Of a stretch of 64,000 bases of DNA, positions 11,245-19,811 are shown piece after piece (within the stretch, counting starts at the first letter, position 1; every line of letters begins with the position of its first letter). Source of the stretch: Bryobacterales bacterium (GTDB lineage: Bacteria > Acidobacteriota > Terriglobia > Bryobacterales > Bryobacteraceae); contig JADZBH010000059.1 of the NCBI GenBank assembly GCA_020852175.1, positions 26,356-90,355 of the forward strand, read 5' to 3'. Below the pieces are notes generated by a model. The model worked only from the letters and a program-made list of their open reading frames with translations. It did not search any database and was not told the DNA's origin. The translations under genes were made by a program, and so were the position numbers.

Positions 11245-11398
11245 GCCGCCCCCCGCGCCAGTCTCCGGCGAAAAACACAGTGCGGATGAACCGCCGCCCA
11301 TTCTGGGCACATGGCGCCGCCTCTATGCCGCCGTCCTCCTTTATCTTTGCGCTTTTATCGGCGTTCTGGCCCTCTTCACCTGGGGGTTCGAGAGATGA
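11234..11398 (+). CDS. 54-residue single-span membrane protein coupled to the sodium symporter
   Basis: A small reading frame begins at TTG 11234, preceded by a good Shine-Dalgarno (GGGAGG, 11224-11229, 4-base spacing). It ends at TGA 11396-11398, whose ATGA overlap is the start of the symporter. The product has a Pro-rich N-terminus, a W-R-R-L-Y basic anchor and one clear transmembrane helix (about residues 31-50), ending W-G-F-E-R. It overlaps the PIG-L gene by 11 bases. Translation is probably coupled on both sides. I infer an accessory or assembly subunit of the transporter, by analogy with other transporters that have a tiny co-encoded membrane partner. Confidence 0.7.
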   Translation: MPGKPPPAPVSGEKHSADEPPPILGTWRRLYAAVLLYLCAFIGVLALFTWGFER

Positions 11399-13029
11399 GT
11401 GTTCTCGATTGGATCGTCCTGGCCGCCTCGCTGGTCTTCGTCATCGGCTATGGGCTCTGGCGCAGCCGCAGCACCAGCACCACGGAACAGTACCTGCTGG
11501 CCGGACGCGAGATGCCCTGGTATGCCATGGCGCTGTCCATCATGGCCACCCAGGCCAGCGCCATCACCTTCATCTCCACCACCGGCCAGGCCTACGCCGA
11601 CGGCATGCGCTTTCTCCAGATGTATCTCGGCCTGCCGCTGGCCATGATTTTGATCTCGGCCACCGCCGTGCCCATCTTCCACCGCGCCCGCGTCTACACG
11701 GCATACGAATATCTGGAGCACCGCTTCGACGCCAAGACGCGCACGCTGGTCAGCATCGTCTTTCTCATCCAACGCGGCCTCGGCGCCGGTGTCGCTCTCT
11801 ATGCTCCGGCCATCGTGCTCACAGTCATCTTCGGCTGGCCCGATTACCTCACCACGGCCATCATGGGCGCGCTGGTGGTGCTGTACACCACGCTCGGAGG
11901 CATCCGCGCCGTCACCTGGACCGATTTCCAGCAGATGCTCATCATGATGGCGGGACTGATCGCCGCGCTGTGCACGGCCATCTGGCTCATGCCCGCCGAT
12001 GTCAGCTTTCTCGATGCCGTTCGCACGGCTGGCGCGGCCGGACGGCTGAACGCCCTGGTCACGAGTTTTTCCTGGAGCGATCAGTACAACATTTTCAGCG
12101 GGCTGCTCGGCGGCATGTTTCTCGCCCTGGCGTACTTCGGTTGCGACCAGTCGCAGGTGCAACGCTATCTCACCGGGCGGTCCATTGCCCAAAGCCGGCT
12201 CAGCCTGCTGTTCAACGCCGTCGCCAAGCTGCCCATGCAGTTCCTCATCCTGTTCACCGGCGCCATGGTGTTCGTCTTCTACATCCATAGCCAGCCGCCG
12301 CTCATCTTCCACCCCGGCGAGATGGCCAAGGTGGAACGGCGGGCCGACGCAGGCCTTCTGCGGCAGCGCTTTGACCGCGCCTGGCAGGCCCGCCGCGAGG
12401 CCACGCATACCGCCGCCGGTTTCGATCAGCGGGCTTTTCAAGCCGCCCAATCCGAAATTGACAGCGTGCGGAAATCCACTGGCGCCTCCAACGACACAAA
12501 CTTCATCTTCCTTACGTTCGTCACGCACCATCTGCCCGCCGGCCTGGTTGGTCTCGTCATGGCCTGCATCTTCGCCGCCGCCATGTCCACCATCTCGGCC
12601 GAGGTGAATTCGCTGGCTACCGTCACGGTCATCGACATTTATAAGCGGCACATGAAACCCGAGGCCAGCGATGGGCATTACCTGTGGGCCTCGCGCCTGT
12701 TCACCGCGTTGTGGGGTGTCTATGCCGTTTTCGCAGCCGGTTTCGGACGTTCGCTCGGGTCGCTGATCGAAGCCGTGAACATGGTGGGCTCGTTCTTTTA
12801 CGGCAGCCTGCTGGGCGCTTTCATGCTGGCCTTCTACGCGCCCCGCGTCGGCGCGCACGCGGCGTTTCTGGCCATCCTGCTCGGCGAGGCCGCCGTCGTC
12901 GCGGTCCACTTCAACTTTAAGGTAGCCTTCCTTTGGTACAACGTCGTCGGCGCCGCCGCCGTCGTGATCGCGGGCCTGCTGCTCAGCTTTGTGCTGCCGA
13001 GGAGCCCAGCTTCCAGCCCCACCAGGTAG
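11395..13029 (+). CDS. sodium:solute symporter (SSS family)
   Basis: A 544-residue SSS-family permease with about 13-14 transmembrane helices and the LeuT-type core. The N-terminus has the family pattern (Y-L-L-A-G-R-E-M-P-W) followed by A-S-A-I-T-F-I-S. It probably takes up a sugar, sialic-acid-like or amino-acid solute with Na+; the substrate cannot be told. A hydrophilic loop of about 70 residues (approximately 315-385) is inserted between membrane segments. The start was placed at M-S-V-L-D-W, giving the ATGA overlap with the small membrane protein. The last 47 bases overlap the convergent crcB gene. Confidence 0.93.
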   Translation: MSVLDWIVLAASLVFVIGYGLWRSRSTSTTEQYLLAGREMPWYAMALSIMATQASAITFISTTGQAYADGMRFLQMYLGLPLAMILISATAVPIFHRARVYTAYEYLEHRFDAKTRTLVSIVFLIQRGLGAGVALYAPAIVLTVIFGWPDYLTTAIMGALVVLYTTLGGIRAVTWTDFQQMLIMMAGLIAALCTAIWLMPADVSFLDAVRTAGAAGRLNALVTSFSWSDQYNIFSGLLGGMFLALAYFGCDQSQVQRYLTGRSIAQSRLSLLFNAVAKLPMQFLILFTGAMVFVFYIHSQPPLIFHPGEMAKVERRADAGLLRQRFDRAWQARREATHTAAGFDQRAFQAAQSEIDSVRKSTGASNDTNFIFLTFVTHHLPAGLVGLVMACIFAAAMSTISAEVNSLATVTVIDIYKRHMKPEASDGHYLWASRLFTALWGVYAVFAAGFGRSLGSLIEAVNMVGSFFYGSLLGAFMLAFYAPRVGAHAAFLAILLGEAAVVAVHFNFKVAFLWYNVVGAAAVVIAGLLLSFVLPRSPASSPTR

Positions 13030-13351
13030 CGGCGACGCACACGCACACCGAGACCGCGGCGTACAGCCCGGCCTTGACCGTTTGTCCCCGCCGCAGCAGG
13101 TCCAGCAGTTCAAAGCTGAACGTCGAAAAAGTGGTGAAACCGCCGCAGAATCCCGTTGTGAACAGCAGTTGCTGGGGCGAAGGCAGCCGCAGCCCGGTGA
13201 AATAGCCGATCAGAAAACTGCCCGACACGTTCACCGTCAGAATCGCCCAGGGAAACACGTCGCCCAGCGCGTGCAACAACCAGCGGGACAGCAGCAGGCG
13301 GCACACGCCGCCCGCCGCGCTGCCCGCCGCCACCAGCAGAATGCCCGTCAT
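12983..13351 (-). CDS. crcB: fluoride ion channel/exporter CrcB (Fluc)
   Basis: A 122-residue four-helix membrane protein of the CrcB/Fluc family. The hallmark G-F-C-G-G-F-T-T-F-S-T-F-S-F-E (Phe box and Na+ site) is complete, as is the N-V-S-G-S-F-L-I-G segment lining the pore. Fluc channels act as antiparallel dimers that leak fluoride out of the cell. It starts 5 bases after glgC on the same strand and runs 47 bases into the symporter gene on the opposite strand. I saw no crcB (fluoride) riboswitch; the region upstream is glgC coding sequence. Confidence 0.95.
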   Translation of the reverse strand: MTGILLVAAGSAAGGVCRLLLSRWLLHALGDVFPWAILTVNVSGSFLIGYFTGLRLPSPQQLLFTTGFCGGFTTFSTFSFELLDLLRRGQTVKAGLYAAVSVCVCVAATWWGWKLGSSAAQS

Positions 13352-13356
13352 GGCTC

Positions 13357-14610
13357 TCAAATCTGCAACGTCGAGATGTCCACTTTCGAACGGTCGCCTT
13401 CCACCACCACGATGCCCGACTCGGTGACGTGATAGAGCTTGGCGTCCTCGGCCAGGTCGTAGCCGATAGACATGCCCGCTGGCACGCGCACGTTCTTGTC
13501 CAGGATCGCGTTCCGGATTTTCGCCCGGCGGCCGATGTCGCAGTTGTCGAAGATGATCGAATTCTCCACCACGGCCCCGGCGTGCACTTTCACGCCACGC
13601 CCGATCACGCAGTTGCGCGCCGTGCCTCCCGAGAGAATCGAGCCGCCCGCCACGATGGTGTCCACCGCCGTGCCGCGCCGCCCGTCGTCGTCGAAGGTGA
13701 ACTTCGCCGGCGGGTCGTCGTAGCTGGCCGTTCGCAGCGGCCACTGCCGGTTGAACAGGTTCAGCGCCGGCGAAACTGAACGTAGGTCCATGTTCGCCTC
13801 GTAATAGGCGTCGATGGTTCCCACGTCGCGCCAGTACACTTCGCCGCCCACCGGATCGCCGGGAATCCGGTTGGTCTGGAAATCGTAGGCGTACATGGGA
13901 CACCGTCCGATCAATCGCGGCAGGATGTCGCGTCCGAAATCGTGCGACGAGCTATCGTCCTGCGCGTCGGCGTACAACTCCCGCAACAGCGTCCGGGTCG
14001 AAAAAATGTAGTTCCCCATCGAGGCGTACACGCGCTCCGGATCGCCCGGCATGGTTGGCGCGCCGTCCTGCTTTTCGACGAAGCTTTTCACCGCGCCGTC
14101 GTGGTCCGTCTCGATCACGCCGAACTCCTTGGCGTACTCCTTGGCCACGGGAATCGCCGCGATCGACACCTCGGCCCGTTTCCTCTCGTGGAATTCGATC
14201 ATGTCCCGGATGTTCATCCGGTAGATGTGATCGGCTCCGAAGATCGCCACCACATGCGGATCGGCCTGCTCGATCAGGTTGATGTTCTGGTAGATGGCGT
14301 CCGCCGTCCCCCGGTACCACGATTCGCCCGGCGTCCTCATCTGCGCCGGCACCGGGATCACGAAGTGGCTCTTCAACAGATGGTTCACCTCCCACCCGTC
14401 CCGCATGTGTTGCAGCAGCGACTGGCTCTTGAACTGGATCAGCACGTAGATCGAATAGATCTCGGAATTCACCAGATTGCTCAGTACGAAGTCCACGATC
14501 CTGTACTGGCCTCCGAACGGCACGGCTGGTTTGGCGCGCTCTTTCGTCAGCGGATACAGTCTCGTGCCCTTCCCTCCGGCGAGCACGAAAGCCAGCACTC
14601 TCAATTTCAT
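13357..14610 (-). CDS. glgC: glucose-1-phosphate adenylyltransferase
   Basis: A 417-residue ADP-glucose pyrophosphorylase, the first committed enzyme of glycogen synthesis. The nucleotide-binding G-G-K-G-T-R-L-Y-P-L-T motif begins at residue 12. K-P-A-V-P-F-G-G and the sugar-phosphate-binding E-x-W-Y-R-G-T-A-D-A region follow, with a C-terminal left-handed beta-helix. The start at M-K-L-R-V (14610) has a GAAGGA Shine-Dalgarno. Other glycogen genes are absent here; its only operon partner is crcB. Confidence 0.96.
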   Translation of the reverse strand: MKLRVLAFVLAGGKGTRLYPLTKERAKPAVPFGGQYRIVDFVLSNLVNSEIYSIYVLIQFKSQSLLQHMRDGWEVNHLLKSHFVIPVPAQMRTPGESWYRGTADAIYQNINLIEQADPHVVAIFGADHIYRMNIRDMIEFHERKRAEVSIAAIPVAKEYAKEFGVIETDHDGAVKSFVEKQDGAPTMPGDPERVYASMGNYIFSTRTLLRELYADAQDDSSSHDFGRDILPRLIGRCPMYAYDFQTNRIPGDPVGGEVYWRDVGTIDAYYEANMDLRSVSPALNLFNRQWPLRTASYDDPPAKFTFDDDGRRGTAVDTIVAGGSILSGGTARNCVIGRGVKVHAGAVVENSIIFDNCDIGRRAKIRNAILDKNVRVPAGMSIGYDLAEDAKLYHVTESGIVVVEGDRSKVDISTLQI

Positions 14611-14790
14611 GGTGTCCTTCTTTCCTACAGCGTATGAACCGTGAACAGGGCCAGGAAACCCATCAACCACCTATATTCTCTACATCCCCGCGCCGTCCGG
14701 CAAGTGAAACATTCATGACCGTAATTGTTCTTTCCCGCGCCGCCGGTCCTGGCCCGCCGCGGCACGGCCATGATATCGTGTACAACTTCC

Positions 14791-16044
14791 ATGCAACCAT
14801 CCTCCAGCCTATCCACCACCACCCTCTCGCGCCGCTGGATGATCATGATCTGGCTGTGCGCCGGCTACATGGTCGCTTACTTCGACCGTGTGAATCTCTC
14901 CGTCGCCCTGGCTCACAAGGATTTCCAGCAATTCTTTCAACTCACCGCCGAATCGCGCGGCTGGCTCAATTCCGGATTCTTCATCACCTACGCCCTGCTG
15001 CAGATTCCGGCCGGGTGGCTGGTGGACCGCTACGGCGTGAAATGGCCCTGGGTGTGGAGTTTCACCTTCTGGAGTCTGCTGTCCGCCGCCACGGCGTATG
15101 TGGGCGGCTTTTGGCAACTGTTCGCCATCCGTCTTCTGCTCGGGGCGGGGGAGGCATGCATCACGCCGGCCGGCATGAGATGGATCCGCTACAACTTCGC
15201 CGAAAACCAGCGTGGCCTCATGATCGGCATCTTCATGGGCGCCGCCAAGCTCGGCCCCGCCATCGGAACTTATCTCGCCGCGCACCTGATGACCAACTTC
15301 GGCTGGCAGCAAATGTTCCTCATCCTGGGCCTTGGCTGCCTGGTGTGGATCGGCCCCTGGATCTTCCTGGTGAAGGACGACGACCGCCAACTGGAGGCCG
15401 CCGCCCGCAAGTCCGCTCCGCCCGGCGCCACGGTTCCGTTCGGGCGCCTGATGAAAAGTCCGGTCATCATCGGCACGCTGATCGGGACCTTCTGCTACCA
15501 GTACTTCACCTACTTCTCGATGACCTGGCTGCCCTCTTACTTCGTCGAGCGCCGCGGCCTCGATCTCAAGGCCACCGGTTCCTACACGGCCTTCAGCCTG
15601 CTGGGCATGGCCACCGTGGCCATCCTGGCGGGCTTCGCCGCCGACCGCCTCATCGACCGCGGCTGGAATCCCGTGCGTGTCCGCAAAGGCTTCATCCTGG
15701 CCGGCTTTCTCACCGCTTCCACCGAGATCATCGGCGCTCTCTCCGATTCCCAGGACGTCGCCCTGTTCTTCGCCATCTTCTCGCTGAGCGGCCTGGGACT
15801 GGTCACGGCCAACTATTGGGCGCTCACGCAAACCCTGCTTCCCGGGGCCGCCATCGGCCGCCTGGTCGGCGTCCAGAACTTCGCCGCCAACGTGCCCGGC
15901 ATTGTCGCCGCCTCGCTCACCGGCTATCTGCTCAAATGGACCGGCAGCTATGACGCTCCCATGTGGGCCATCTGCTTCTTCCTGATGACCGGCATCGCCG
16001 CTTACCTCTTCCTGGTCCGCGAAAAGTACGTCCCGAAAGGATAA
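14791..16044 (+). CDS. MFS transporter, anion:cation symporter type
   Basis: A 417-residue, 12-helix major facilitator with the ACS-subfamily N-terminus (Y-F-D-R-V-N-L-S-V-A). This subfamily includes hexuronate, galactonate and tartrate carriers, so a sugar acid or other organic anion is the likely substrate. The start at M-Q-P-S-S (14791) was preferred over upstream codons that lie in low-hydrophobicity, non-family sequence. The TAATG junction with the next cistron suggests translational coupling into a cupin and 3-hydroxyacyl-CoA-dehydrogenase operon, which fits a small catabolic unit. Confidence 0.88.
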   Translation: MQPSSSLSTTTLSRRWMIMIWLCAGYMVAYFDRVNLSVALAHKDFQQFFQLTAESRGWLNSGFFITYALLQIPAGWLVDRYGVKWPWVWSFTFWSLLSAATAYVGGFWQLFAIRLLLGAGEACITPAGMRWIRYNFAENQRGLMIGIFMGAAKLGPAIGTYLAAHLMTNFGWQQMFLILGLGCLVWIGPWIFLVKDDDRQLEAAARKSAPPGATVPFGRLMKSPVIIGTLIGTFCYQYFTYFSMTWLPSYFVERRGLDLKATGSYTAFSLLGMATVAILAGFAADRLIDRGWNPVRVRKGFILAGFLTASTEIIGALSDSQDVALFFAIFSLSGLGLVTANYWALTQTLLPGAAIGRLVGVQNFAANVPGIVAASLTGYLLKWTGSYDAPMWAICFFLMTGIAAYLFLVREKYVPKG

Positions 16045-16340
16045 TGTTCTTCATGGCGAAAAAACTCCTTCTCGAAAACGTCCGCGTCCGCGTCTCCGAG
16101 GTCACCTACGACCCCGGCGTGCCGCGCTCGCGCCATATCCGTCCGACCGATCAGTTGATTGTCTTCCTGGACGACTGCGAGTACGAGCGCACCGATCCGG
16201 CCACGGGCGAAAAGACCGTCCGCCGCCGCAAGTCCGGCGAAACCATCTGGCACGACCGGGGCGAGGACGCGCCCGTGCTCAGAAACCTCGGCGCCAAGCC
16301 TTACCGTTCGCTGTTGATCGAACTGAAGGACCGTCTCTGA
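16044..16340 (+). CDS. small cupin-like protein
   Basis: A 98-residue single-domain protein with the rhythm of a small cupin beta-barrel: a hydrophobic strand at L-I-V-F-L-D-D, a charged hairpin, then S-G-E-T-I-W-H-D as the second metal-binding-like half and a final strand S-L-L-I-E-L. The usual His triad is reduced. The start may be ATG 16044 (overlapping the MFS stop) or ATG 16053 (M-A-K-K), which sits at a better distance from the AAAGG upstream. It shares a TGATG junction with the next gene. A ligand-sensing or isomerase role is possible but not shown. Confidence 0.7.
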   Translation: MFFMAKKLLLENVRVRVSEVTYDPGVPRSRHIRPTDQLIVFLDDCEYERTDPATGEKTVRRRKSGETIWHDRGEDAPVLRNLGAKPYRSLLIELKDRL

Positions 16341-17281
16341 TGGGCTTCGAGCGCTTCGAGCGCGCCGCCGTGATCGGCACGGGCATGATGGGGCCTGGCA
16401 TCGCTCTCACGCTCTCGCTCGGCGGCGTGTGGGCGCGGCTGATCAGCCGCTCCGAGGAGGGCGCACGCGAGGGGTTGCGCAAGGCGCACGAACAGCTCGC
16501 CACGCTGGAACGGCACGCCCTGGCGGCGCCGGAGCGCGCCGCGTTCGCGCGGGAGACTCTTTCCGCCGGAACCGACCTGGAGGACACGGTCCGCCAGGCC
16601 GAACTCGTCGTTGAATCGGCGCCCGAAGACATGGCCTTCAAGCAGGCGCTCTTTGCTCAGCTCGATGCGTGGGCGCGGCCGGAAACGATTCTCGCCAGCA
16701 ACACCTCCGGGCTGTCCATCACCGAAATCGCCTCCCAGTGCGCCAGCGCCGGACGCGTCATGACGGCTCACTTCTGGAATCCGCCCCACCTCATGCCGCT
16801 GGTCGAAATTGTCCGCGGGGCCAAGACCGATGCCGTTCTCGCCGAACAGCTCCGGACCCTGCTGGCCCACTGTGGCAAGGCCGTGGTCATGGTGAAGAAA
16901 GACCGCCCCGGCCAACTTGGCAACAGGCTTCAGATGGCGCTCTGGCGCGAGGCGATCTACATCGCGCAGGAAGGGATCGCCGATATCGAGGACATCGACA
17001 CCGCGGCTAAGCTCGGCTTTGGGCTCCGCCTCCCCGTGTACGGCATGTTCGAACACGCCGACATGGTGGGCCTCACGCTGGCAAATGCCGTGCTGGCCAA
17101 CGCCGCCCGCGATCTGTATAGCCTTCCCTCGCCGCCCGTCCTGTTGGCGCAGAAAATCGAGGCGGGTGAAACCGGCGCCGCGTCCGGCCGGGGTTTCTAC
17201 GACTGGACGCGGCGCGATGCCGCCGCCGTAAGGGAACGGCGCGACGCCTTCGTGCTCGACTTCCTTCAGAACTGGCGTTAA
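16340..17281 (+). CDS. 3-hydroxyacyl-CoA dehydrogenase-family protein
   Basis: A 313-residue NAD-dependent dehydrogenase. The Rossmann motif G-T-G-M-M-G-P-G-I-A lies near residue 13, the catalytic H-F-W-N-P-P-H-L-M-P-L-V-E-I near 147, and the C-terminal dimerisation domain G-R-G-F-Y-D-W near 287. Replacement of the usual N-P-x-x-x-M-x-L-V-E spacing by W-N-P-P-H-L-M suggests a divergent subgroup acting on a non-classical hydroxy acid, perhaps the substrate imported by the MFS carrier (inference). The start overlaps the cupin stop by one base. Confidence 0.85.
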   Translation: MGFERFERAAVIGTGMMGPGIALTLSLGGVWARLISRSEEGAREGLRKAHEQLATLERHALAAPERAAFARETLSAGTDLEDTVRQAELVVESAPEDMAFKQALFAQLDAWARPETILASNTSGLSITEIASQCASAGRVMTAHFWNPPHLMPLVEIVRGAKTDAVLAEQLRTLLAHCGKAVVMVKKDRPGQLGNRLQMALWREAIYIAQEGIADIEDIDTAAKLGFGLRLPVYGMFEHADMVGLTLANAVLANAARDLYSLPSPPVLLAQKIEAGETGAASGRGFYDWTRRDAAAVRERRDAFVLDFLQNWR

Positions 17282-17308
17282 CCCGGCGCAATGCTTAGCG
17301 CGCGGGGG

Positions 17309-17761
17309 TTACTTGACCTGTATCGTCCGCACATACTCCGTGAGGTTTCGCATCCTCAAGTGCGGGCTCGAATTGTCGCCCAGCGCCAGCGAGCGGAACA
17401 GGTCGCCCCACATCGGCATGTCACGGCTTCCGTGGGAGGCCAGCGGAATTGTCCCTTCCAACACTCCGAATACTCGCAACTCGGGGAATTTACCGCCGTT
17501 GTTTTTCGACAACAGGGTTAAGTCACCCGGCGCCACTTTCAATGCCACAACTGCCGGCCCATCGCCCTTTCCCACCGTCCCGTGGCAGGAGGCGCAGTAA
17601 CTTTTGAACATCGCCGCGCCGCTCGATGGGTCCGTCGTGCGGATGGGAACCTGTTTGAGTTCCTTGGTTTGCGCCGCCGAGGGCGAAGGCATGGCCAGCC
17701 ATGCGGCCGCCACCACAACCGGCGCCAAAAGAAATGACTGAATGTAAGTTCGTAGCGACAT
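17309..17761 (-). CDS. exported c-type cytochrome
   Basis: A 150-residue protein with a signal peptide (about residues 1-30) and a single C-A-S-C-H haem-attachment motif (Cys56, Cys59, His60). It has a Met-rich segment D-M-P-M-W near 115 that supplies the likely sixth ligand. The fold matches class I cytochrome c used as an electron shuttle or as a domain partner of periplasmic dehydrogenases. It converges on the dehydrogenase gene; upstream lies the GlcG-like gene on the same strand with a 60-base gap. No redox partner is adjacent. Confidence 0.9.
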   Translation of the reverse strand: MSLRTYIQSFLLAPVVVAAAWLAMPSPSAAQTKELKQVPIRTTDPSSGAAMFKSYCASCHGTVGKGDGPAVVALKVAPGDLTLLSKNNGGKFPELRVFGVLEGTIPLASHGSRDMPMWGDLFRSLALGDNSSPHLRMRNLTEYVRTIQVK

Positions 17762-17821
17762 GGTGGATTACTCCGCACTTACTCAGTGCACGCCGCGTGC
17801 CATGCCGCCCGGTTTCCGTGA

Positions 17822-18283
17822 TTACTGCAACAATGCGTCAATCGCCGCCTGGCAGATCGCTTCGTCCACCTCCGACGCCGCGCCGCTGGCCGCCATGGAC
17901 CCAATCGTCCGGCCGTCCACCTTGATGGGCAGCCCGCCCTGGTTCGGGAAGCCGTCGGGAAACGCCAGCACCTGCAGGTTTCCACCCTTCAACGCGTCCG
18001 CCGCGGCTTTGGAAGGACGGCCGTAGAGCGCCGCGTATTTTGCCTTCTTCTGCGCGAATTGAATCGTGTTCAACCCCGCTCCATCGGCCTTTTGCAGGAA
18101 CAGCAGGTTGCCGCTTTCGTCCATGATGCACAGCGTCACCTGCACGCCCCGCTTGGCCGCCTCGGCCTCGGCCGCGGCCGCCAGTTTCTTCACCGCCGCC
18201 AGATCCAGGAACTTCTTCGACGGCAACTCGACGGCGCCCAGCAGGAAGCTGAGCGCCAGGCACAACACAGTCAGTTTCAGCAT
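17822..18283 (-). CDS. GlcG/HbpS-family (DUF336) exported protein
   Basis: A 153-residue protein with an N-terminal signal peptide and a DUF336 domain. The domain shows M-D-E-S-G-N-L-L, K-A-D-G-A, and the F-P-D-G-F-P-N-Q-G-G-L-P-I segment ending in G-S-M-A-A-S-G-A. Relatives include haem-binding HbpS and glycolate-operon GlcG; the activity of this one is unknown. It sits between an exported cytochrome c and pepA. A TACCCT hexamer lies 7 bases before its start, suggesting its own promoter. Confidence 0.85.
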   Translation of the reverse strand: MLKLTVLCLALSFLLGAVELPSKKFLDLAAVKKLAAAAEAEAAKRGVQVTLCIMDESGNLLFLQKADGAGLNTIQFAQKKAKYAALYGRPSKAAADALKGGNLQVLAFPDGFPNQGGLPIKVDGRTIGSMAASGAASEVDEAICQAAIDALLQ

Positions 18284-18290
18284 GGGCTTC

Positions 18291-18296
18291 AGGGTA
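18291..18296 (-). promoter_or_regulatory. TACCCT -10-like hexamer, 7 bases before the GlcG-like gene
   Basis: TACCCT on the minus strand lies in the 13-base gap after pepA, at leaderless spacing. It is a weaker match to TATAAT. Confidence 0.3.
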
Positions 18297-19766
18297 TCAG
18301 CCCTTCCATCCCATCGCCAGTTCCACGAAGGTCCGCACGCACACCCCGGTTGGACCCTTCGCCATCCATGGCTTGCCTTCGTCCAGCCACGCCGTACCGG
18401 CGATGTCCAGGTGGACCCAGGGCGTCGGGTCGGCGAACTCCTTCAGAAAGTACGCCGCCGTGATCGACCCGCCCCAACGCGTCCCGATGTTCTGCAGATC
18501 GGCGAACGGCGATTCAAGCTGCTTCTTGTAGTCGTCGTCCAGCGGCATCCGCCACATGGTTTCCGCTGCCGACTGCGACGCCGCCCGCACCGTGCCGTAC
18601 CACTCATCGTCGTTGGAAAACGCGCCGATGTGCACATGGCCCAGAGCCACCACGATGGAGCCGGTCAACGTCGCCGCGTCGATCATGTGGGTCACGCCGA
18701 GTTCGCGCTGCGCGTAGGTGATCGCGTCGATCAGGATCAGCCGCCCTTCGGCGTCGGTGTTCAGGACCTCCACCGTCTTGCCGTTCAGCGACTTCACGAT
18801 GTCGCCGGGACGCTGCGCCTTGCCGCCTACATGGTTCTCCACCGCAGGAATCAGCGCCGTCACCTTCACCGGCGGCTTCAACTGGGCGATGGCGCGCATG
18901 GCCCCGATGGCGGCGGCGCCGCCCGCCATGTCGTACTTCATCTTTTCCATGCCGTCGGATGGTTTAATCGACACGCCGCCCGTGTCGAAGGTGACCCCCT
19001 TGCCGATAAGGCCCAGGTGGCCCTCGGCGGTCTTCCCTTCCGGCACATACGTCAGCACGATCAACGCCGGAGGAAACGCCGAGCCCTGCGCCACGCCCAG
19101 CAGCGAGCCCATGCCCAACTGAGCCATCCGCTCGCGGTCCAGAACATCGCAGCCCAGCCCCGCCTGAGCGGCCATCGCCGCCGCCCGCGCCGCCAGTTCC
19201 AGCGGCGGCAACAGGTTGCCGGGCTCGTTCACCAGTTCTCGCGTGAAGTTCTGGCTCTCGGCGATCACACGCGCGTGATGGAAGGCCGATTCGAGCCCTG
19301 GAGTGGCTCCGCCGATGGCGATCATGCACTCGTCGATGCGCTTGTCCGCCCTGTCGGCATTGGTCTTGTGCTGCTCGGGCTCGAACTCGCCCAGAATCGC
19401 GCCCGAGGTGGCCGCAGCCACCAGGTCCGGCGTCTGCTCAGGCTTGGCCAGCGCCACGGCGGCATCCTTCGACTTGCCCTTGGCCAGCCGCAACGCCGCG
19501 CCCACCGCCTTGCGCACCGTGGCCGCCTTCAACTCATCCCGCTTGCCACAGCCGGCCAGAATCACCCTCCGCGCCGCGAGCCCGGCGGGCGCATGCACCA
19601 GGACCAGGTCCATGGGTTTGCCCTTATACTCGCCACTCGCGTATAAATCCGCCAGCACGGCGTCGCAGGCGGCGCCGGTCACCGGCGCGGCCTCTTCAAA
19701 CGCGAGCACGATCAACGCTCCCGTCTCCACTTGGGCGAGCGGCGTCCGCTCGAATCGGATGTTCAT
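18297..19766 (-). CDS. pepA: leucyl aminopeptidase (M17)
   Basis: A 489-residue M17 aminopeptidase with the classic two-metal active site: G-K-G-V-T-F-D-T-G-G at about 255-264 and the signature N-T-D-A-E-G-R-L at 336-343. The N-terminal 160 residues are the macro-like regulatory domain. It is a cytosolic hexamer that removes N-terminal residues from peptides; some homologues also bind DNA. TACAAC lies 6 bases before the start and may be its -10. It is followed 13 bases later by the GlcG-like gene. Confidence 0.95.
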   Translation of the reverse strand: MNIRFERTPLAQVETGALIVLAFEEAAPVTGAACDAVLADLYASGEYKGKPMDLVLVHAPAGLAARRVILAGCGKRDELKAATVRKAVGAALRLAKGKSKDAAVALAKPEQTPDLVAAATSGAILGEFEPEQHKTNADRADKRIDECMIAIGGATPGLESAFHHARVIAESQNFTRELVNEPGNLLPPLELAARAAAMAAQAGLGCDVLDRERMAQLGMGSLLGVAQGSAFPPALIVLTYVPEGKTAEGHLGLIGKGVTFDTGGVSIKPSDGMEKMKYDMAGGAAAIGAMRAIAQLKPPVKVTALIPAVENHVGGKAQRPGDIVKSLNGKTVEVLNTDAEGRLILIDAITYAQRELGVTHMIDAATLTGSIVVALGHVHIGAFSNDDEWYGTVRAASQSAAETMWRMPLDDDYKKQLESPFADLQNIGTRWGGSITAAYFLKEFADPTPWVHLDIAGTAWLDEGKPWMAKGPTGVCVRTFVELAMGWKG

Positions 19767-19811
19767 ATGTCTGTTGTAGCAGGAGCGGCCCCGCCGCGCC
19801 GCCCGCGCCGG

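Noticed and set aside
11341..13113. 590-residue open frame on the minus strand
   Set aside because: It is antisense to the sodium symporter, highly charged and domain-free. Only the short crcB gene is real on that strand.
13100..13351. fluoride riboswitch for crcB
   Set aside because: The sequence before crcB is glgC coding sequence with a 5-base gap, leaving no room for a leader aptamer.
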